Positions 61,552 to 64,000 of a stretch of DNA of 64,000 nt are shown piece after piece. The translations under genes were made by a program, and so were the position numbers. The notes beneath the pieces were generated by a model. That model searched no databases, was not told the DNA's origin, and saw only the letters and a program-made list of their open reading frames with translations. The DNA is from Bacillota bacterium. GTDB lineage: Bacteria; Bacillota; Clostridia; Lachnospirales; Lachnospiraceae. Every line of letters begins with the position of its first letter. Within the stretch, counting starts at the first letter, position 1. The stretch lies in contig JAEZVF010000098.1 in assembly GCA_023443225.1 (NCBI GenBank), positions 147,505-211,504 of the forward strand, in the 5' to 3' direction.

Positions 61552-62106
61552 TCATTTTGCAGTTCCGTAATTAGCCTTAGATTGTATAAATCTTGCAGTC
61601 AGTATTACAATTACTGCTGTGCATACTCCCATAACCATGCCACACAAGACATCTGTAGGGTAATGACAGAATAAATACATTCTGGAGAAAGCAATAGAGC
61701 TTGCCAAAATAAGTGCAGGTATGCCGAAACGTTTATTATAATACAGTAATATAGTAGCTGCAGTAAAGGAAGACATGGTATGTCCGGAAGGGAAAGAATA
61801 GGAGCGCGGCATTTTTATGAGAAGGGTTACATCAGGAAAGCGTGTAAAAGGGCGTTCCCTTTTGAACATTGGTTTTAAAGTGCCATCACATAGTAGGAGT
61901 TCTAATAATAAAGAACAAGTCAGTAGTATGCCGCAGGGTCTAGTTTTCTTGTTTAATAGCATTAGAAAAGTTATTAATATCCAGATGAAACCGGAATTGC
62001 CAAGAGAAGTTATAAAAATCATGAACCGATCTAGTACCTGCGTATGTAAATGTTCTAATATGTAAAATAGTATGGAATTATCAATTTGCTGTATGATATC
62101 AAGCAT
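61552..62106 (-). CDS. PAP2-family membrane phosphatase
   Basis: A 184-residue membrane protein with about five helices and the PAP2 motifs KRERPFTRFP (KxxxxxxRP type), YSFPSGHTMSSF (PSGH) and SRMYLFCHYPTDVLCG (SRxxxxxHxxxD). It dephosphorylates undecaprenyl pyrophosphate or phosphatidate-type lipids. The gene converges with the PrsA-like gene, 7 nt between stops, so transcription termination must occur within or beyond the coding ends. A start at 62106 (ATG) has a weak ribosome site. Confidence 0.9.
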   Translation of the reverse strand: MLDIIQQIDNSILFYILEHLHTQVLDRFMIFITSLGNSGFIWILITFLMLLNKKTRPCGILLTCSLLLELLLCDGTLKPMFKRERPFTRFPDVTLLIKMPRSYSFPSGHTMSSFTAATILLYYNKRFGIPALILASSIAFSRMYLFCHYPTDVLCGMVMGVCTAVIVILTARFIQSKANYGTAK

Positions 62107-62191
62107 GTTTTAACACCTTACCTTATATGGTTATATTTATTACAATTAATAAAGATAAAGAACTATAATTTTGGAATTTTATATAAGTAAG

Positions 62192-62233
62192 ATGCCACCT
62201 GTGATACTAAATAATATCACAGGTGGCATTTTT
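62192..62233 (+). terminator. Hairpin terminator oriented against the flanking genes
   Basis: A perfect 15-bp stem (62192-62206 with 62215-62229), 8-nt loop, and five T after it on the plus strand. Both neighbouring genes are on the minus strand. The minus-strand side lacks a U-run, though the stem may still end transcription of the DUF1846 gene. Confidence 0.7.
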
Positions 62234-62243
62234 ATATTATTCA

Positions 62244-63746
62244 TTATACATAATATAAGTTGTCTGATGGATATACAGGATCACAAGTTACATCAACTCC
62301 AAGTTCGCGTAGTAACTGCTCACTTGCTTTATTCAGCATAATGGTCGCATGAGCTTGAATGCCTTTTAAATCAGGCAATTTGTCATAAGCCAATTGTGCT
62401 GTGGGATTGGTAACCGCACAGATGCTTAAAGCAATCAGAATTTCATTGGCACTTAAAGATGTAATTTTATTGCCCAAGGTTTTTTCTTTCAAATCTTGAA
62501 TGGTATTTAGTATTAAAGGAGACAACAGATAGATCTCATCCGCTATTCCAGCCAAATATTTAATGGCATTCAAGATTGCAGCAGCACAACAATCCATTAA
62601 ATCAGAGCCCTTACCAGTTATTATTGTTCCATCCTGCAACTCAAAAGCAATGGCTGAGGAAACTTCTTTATAGGACTTAAACTTTAACTTTGTAGCATAT
62701 TCTCTTGCAGGAAGTACAGGAACGCGATCATCCTGTTTTAATCCGACTTCCTCCATGATTACCTTCATGCGGGTTAAAACTTCTTCGTCAACCAGACCTT
62801 TCTTAAAATCGCAGACTGTAGTAAAGTATCTACGGATGATTTCCTGCTTAGAGGCCTCAGCAACTACTTCATCATCTATGATTCCAAAACCTACACGGTT
62901 AACACCCATATCCGTTGGAGACTGGTAAACGGATTCTTTTCCTGTTATTTTTTCAATAATTCTTTTAATTACGGGAAACATTTCTAAATCTCGATTATAA
63001 TTAACCGATATCTGATTATACTCTTCAAAATGGAAGGAGTCTATCATGTTAACGTCTTTTAAATCAACTGTTGCTGCCTCATATGCAATATTTAAAGGAT
63101 GCTTTAGAGGAACATTCCATACAGGAAAGGTCTCAAACTTAGAGTAACCGGCTGATTTTCCCTGGTCATATTCGTGATAAAGCTGGTTTAAACAGGTTGC
63201 TAGCTTTCCACTTCCAGGACCGGGTGCAGTTACTACAACAATTGGCTTGGTGGTTGGAATATATGGATTAATACCATATCCTCGTTCGCTAACAATAGCA
63301 TCTACATCTGCGGGATAACCTTCGATTGCTACATGTGTATATACCTTTATATTTCTTCTCTCTAATTTATTAATAAAAACAGTTGTAGCCGGTTGATTGT
63401 TGAAACGTGTAATGACTACGCTGTTTACCTCTAAACCGTAAATGCGTAGGTCATCTATCAGACGAAGAACATCCATGTCATAAGTGATCCCAAAGTCTCC
63501 ACGGACCTTATTGCGCTCAATATCACCGGCATATACGCAAATGATTATCTCGGCTTTATCTTTTAATTTCTGAAGAAGTTTAATCTTAGCGTCTTCATCA
63601 TAACCGGGTAACACTCTTTTGGCATGTTTATCGCCAATTAATTTACCTCCAAACTCTAAATACAGTTTGTCATAATTATTTACTCGCTCAAGTATAAATT
63701 TCGATTGTTCATCAATGTATTTTTGTGGATTAAATCCATTTTTCAT
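62244..63746 (-). CDS. DUF1846 domain protein
   Basis: A 500-residue cytoplasmic protein of the DUF1846 family. Conserved elements include FNPQKYIDEQSKFILERV at the N terminus, LEFGGKLIGDKHAKRVLPGY, VVVTAPGPGSGKLATCLNQLYHEY (a P-loop-like GPGSGKLATC), and PTDMGVNRVGFGI. Function is not established; P-loop-like and nucleotide-binding features suggest a metabolic ATPase or kinase. The ATG at 63746 follows GAGGAG by nine bases; an ATG 12 codons earlier lacks a site. An extended -10 (TGATATACT, minus strand, 63816-63808) is the likely promoter. Confidence 0.9.
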   Translation of the reverse strand: MKNGFNPQKYIDEQSKFILERVNNYDKLYLEFGGKLIGDKHAKRVLPGYDEDAKIKLLQKLKDKAEIIICVYAGDIERNKVRGDFGITYDMDVLRLIDDLRIYGLEVNSVVITRFNNQPATTVFINKLERRNIKVYTHVAIEGYPADVDAIVSERGYGINPYIPTTKPIVVVTAPGPGSGKLATCLNQLYHEYDQGKSAGYSKFETFPVWNVPLKHPLNIAYEAATVDLKDVNMIDSFHFEEYNQISVNYNRDLEMFPVIKRIIEKITGKESVYQSPTDMGVNRVGFGIIDDEVVAEASKQEIIRRYFTTVCDFKKGLVDEEVLTRMKVIMEEVGLKQDDRVPVLPAREYATKLKFKSYKEVSSAIAFELQDGTIITGKGSDLMDCCAAAILNAIKYLAGIADEIYLLSPLILNTIQDLKEKTLGNKITSLSANEILIALSICAVTNPTAQLAYDKLPDLKGIQAHATIMLNKASEQLLRELGVDVTCDPVYPSDNLYYV

Positions 63747-63782
63747 AGGGTAGTACTCCTCAATTCGTTGTTTTTCTATCAT

Positions 63783-64000
63783 AGTGCAATCATTATAATT
63801 ATTCCATAGTATATCACAATTAGCTAAGGAATTAAAGTATGGGTTAAAAATTTATTAATAATTTTTAATCATGCGAGAATTGAATAATTAATTTCCACCC
63901 CTCTCACCACTTGATGTGGACATAACTATTTCAAAAATAAATGTGGAAGTAAGTCTTTCAAAAAGTTATGATGTTTATGGTGGTGCCTCTTTAGGAGGTA
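63783..64000. other. Right-end intergenic region
   Basis: AT-rich sequence containing the DUF1846 promoter at its left. A plus-strand frame stays open from about 63937 to the window edge (GTGGACATA onward), but it has no ribosome site and no recognisable motif. I see nothing else supportable. Confidence 0.3.

Noticed and set aside
63937..64000. Open plus-strand frame at the right edge
   Set aside because: Only about 20 codons, no ribosome site and no motif; it cannot be supported.
1..64000. CRISPR arrays, tRNA or rRNA genes, complete insertion sequences
   Set aside because: I looked for regularly spaced repeats, TTCGA-type T-arms and transposase motifs and found none.

Overview
The window reads as chromosomal DNA of an AT-rich, anaerobic, spore-forming Firmicute. 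I infer Lachnospiraceae, possibly a relative of Lachnoclostridium (Clostridium) phytofermentans. The reasons are [FeFe]-hydrogenase operons with a Rex regulator, a SigI/RsgI pair, SpoVG, a GlgC/GlgD pair, DnaD and a DnaI-like loader, rubrerythrin, and low-GC codon use with strong AGGAGG ribosome sites. No tRNA, rRNA, CRISPR array or complete insertion sequence was seen. The species guess is inference.

Layout. 1-9.9 kb is a hydrogen-metabolism block: the end of rex, a NuoE/NuoF/HydA electron-bifurcating type hydrogenase and a small [2Fe-2S] protein on the plus strand. These converge on a minus-strand operon of a second small [2Fe-2S] protein, a PAS-containing sensory (group C-like) hydrogenase, a SpoIIE/PP2C phosphatase and a group B-like hydrogenase. 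The minus operon has a strong promoter and a good Rex operator match. 10-18.3 kb holds asnS and a UgpBAEC/MalK-type ABC importer with a type I phosphodiesterase. 18.4-21.9 kb holds sigI-rsgI, rubrerythrin, and queT behind a probable preQ1-I riboswitch.

22-27.7 kb is an accessory island of very AT-rich orphan genes. It has two proteins with PD-(D/E)XK-like motifs, a three-gene overlapping operon (free-standing colicin E3-type RNase, acidic partner, ImmA/IrrE-type metallopeptidase), a nonsense-interrupted small ORF and a decayed tyrosine recombinase. The RNase operon is the best candidate for an undescribed system.

27.8-40.6 kb is mixed: Ig-like surface protein, GyrI-like protein, TetR plus flavodoxin-type reductase, AEC transporter, a zinc-ribbon membrane protein with a duplicated domain, a YhaO/YhaN-like nuclease-ATPase pair, a class A PBP and an EFR1-type ferredoxin. 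A 249-nt near-perfect palindrome (40702-40950) precedes the core block prs, dnaI-like, dnaD-like, murC. Tandem DnaA boxes lie between murC and dnaD. Then come glgC-glgD-spoVG, lysE-lrp, a transglutaminase-like protein, a second Ig-like protein, an AraC-GNAT fusion coupled to a HelD-like helicase, pth-mfd-prsA-like, a PAP2 phosphatase and a DUF1846 protein.
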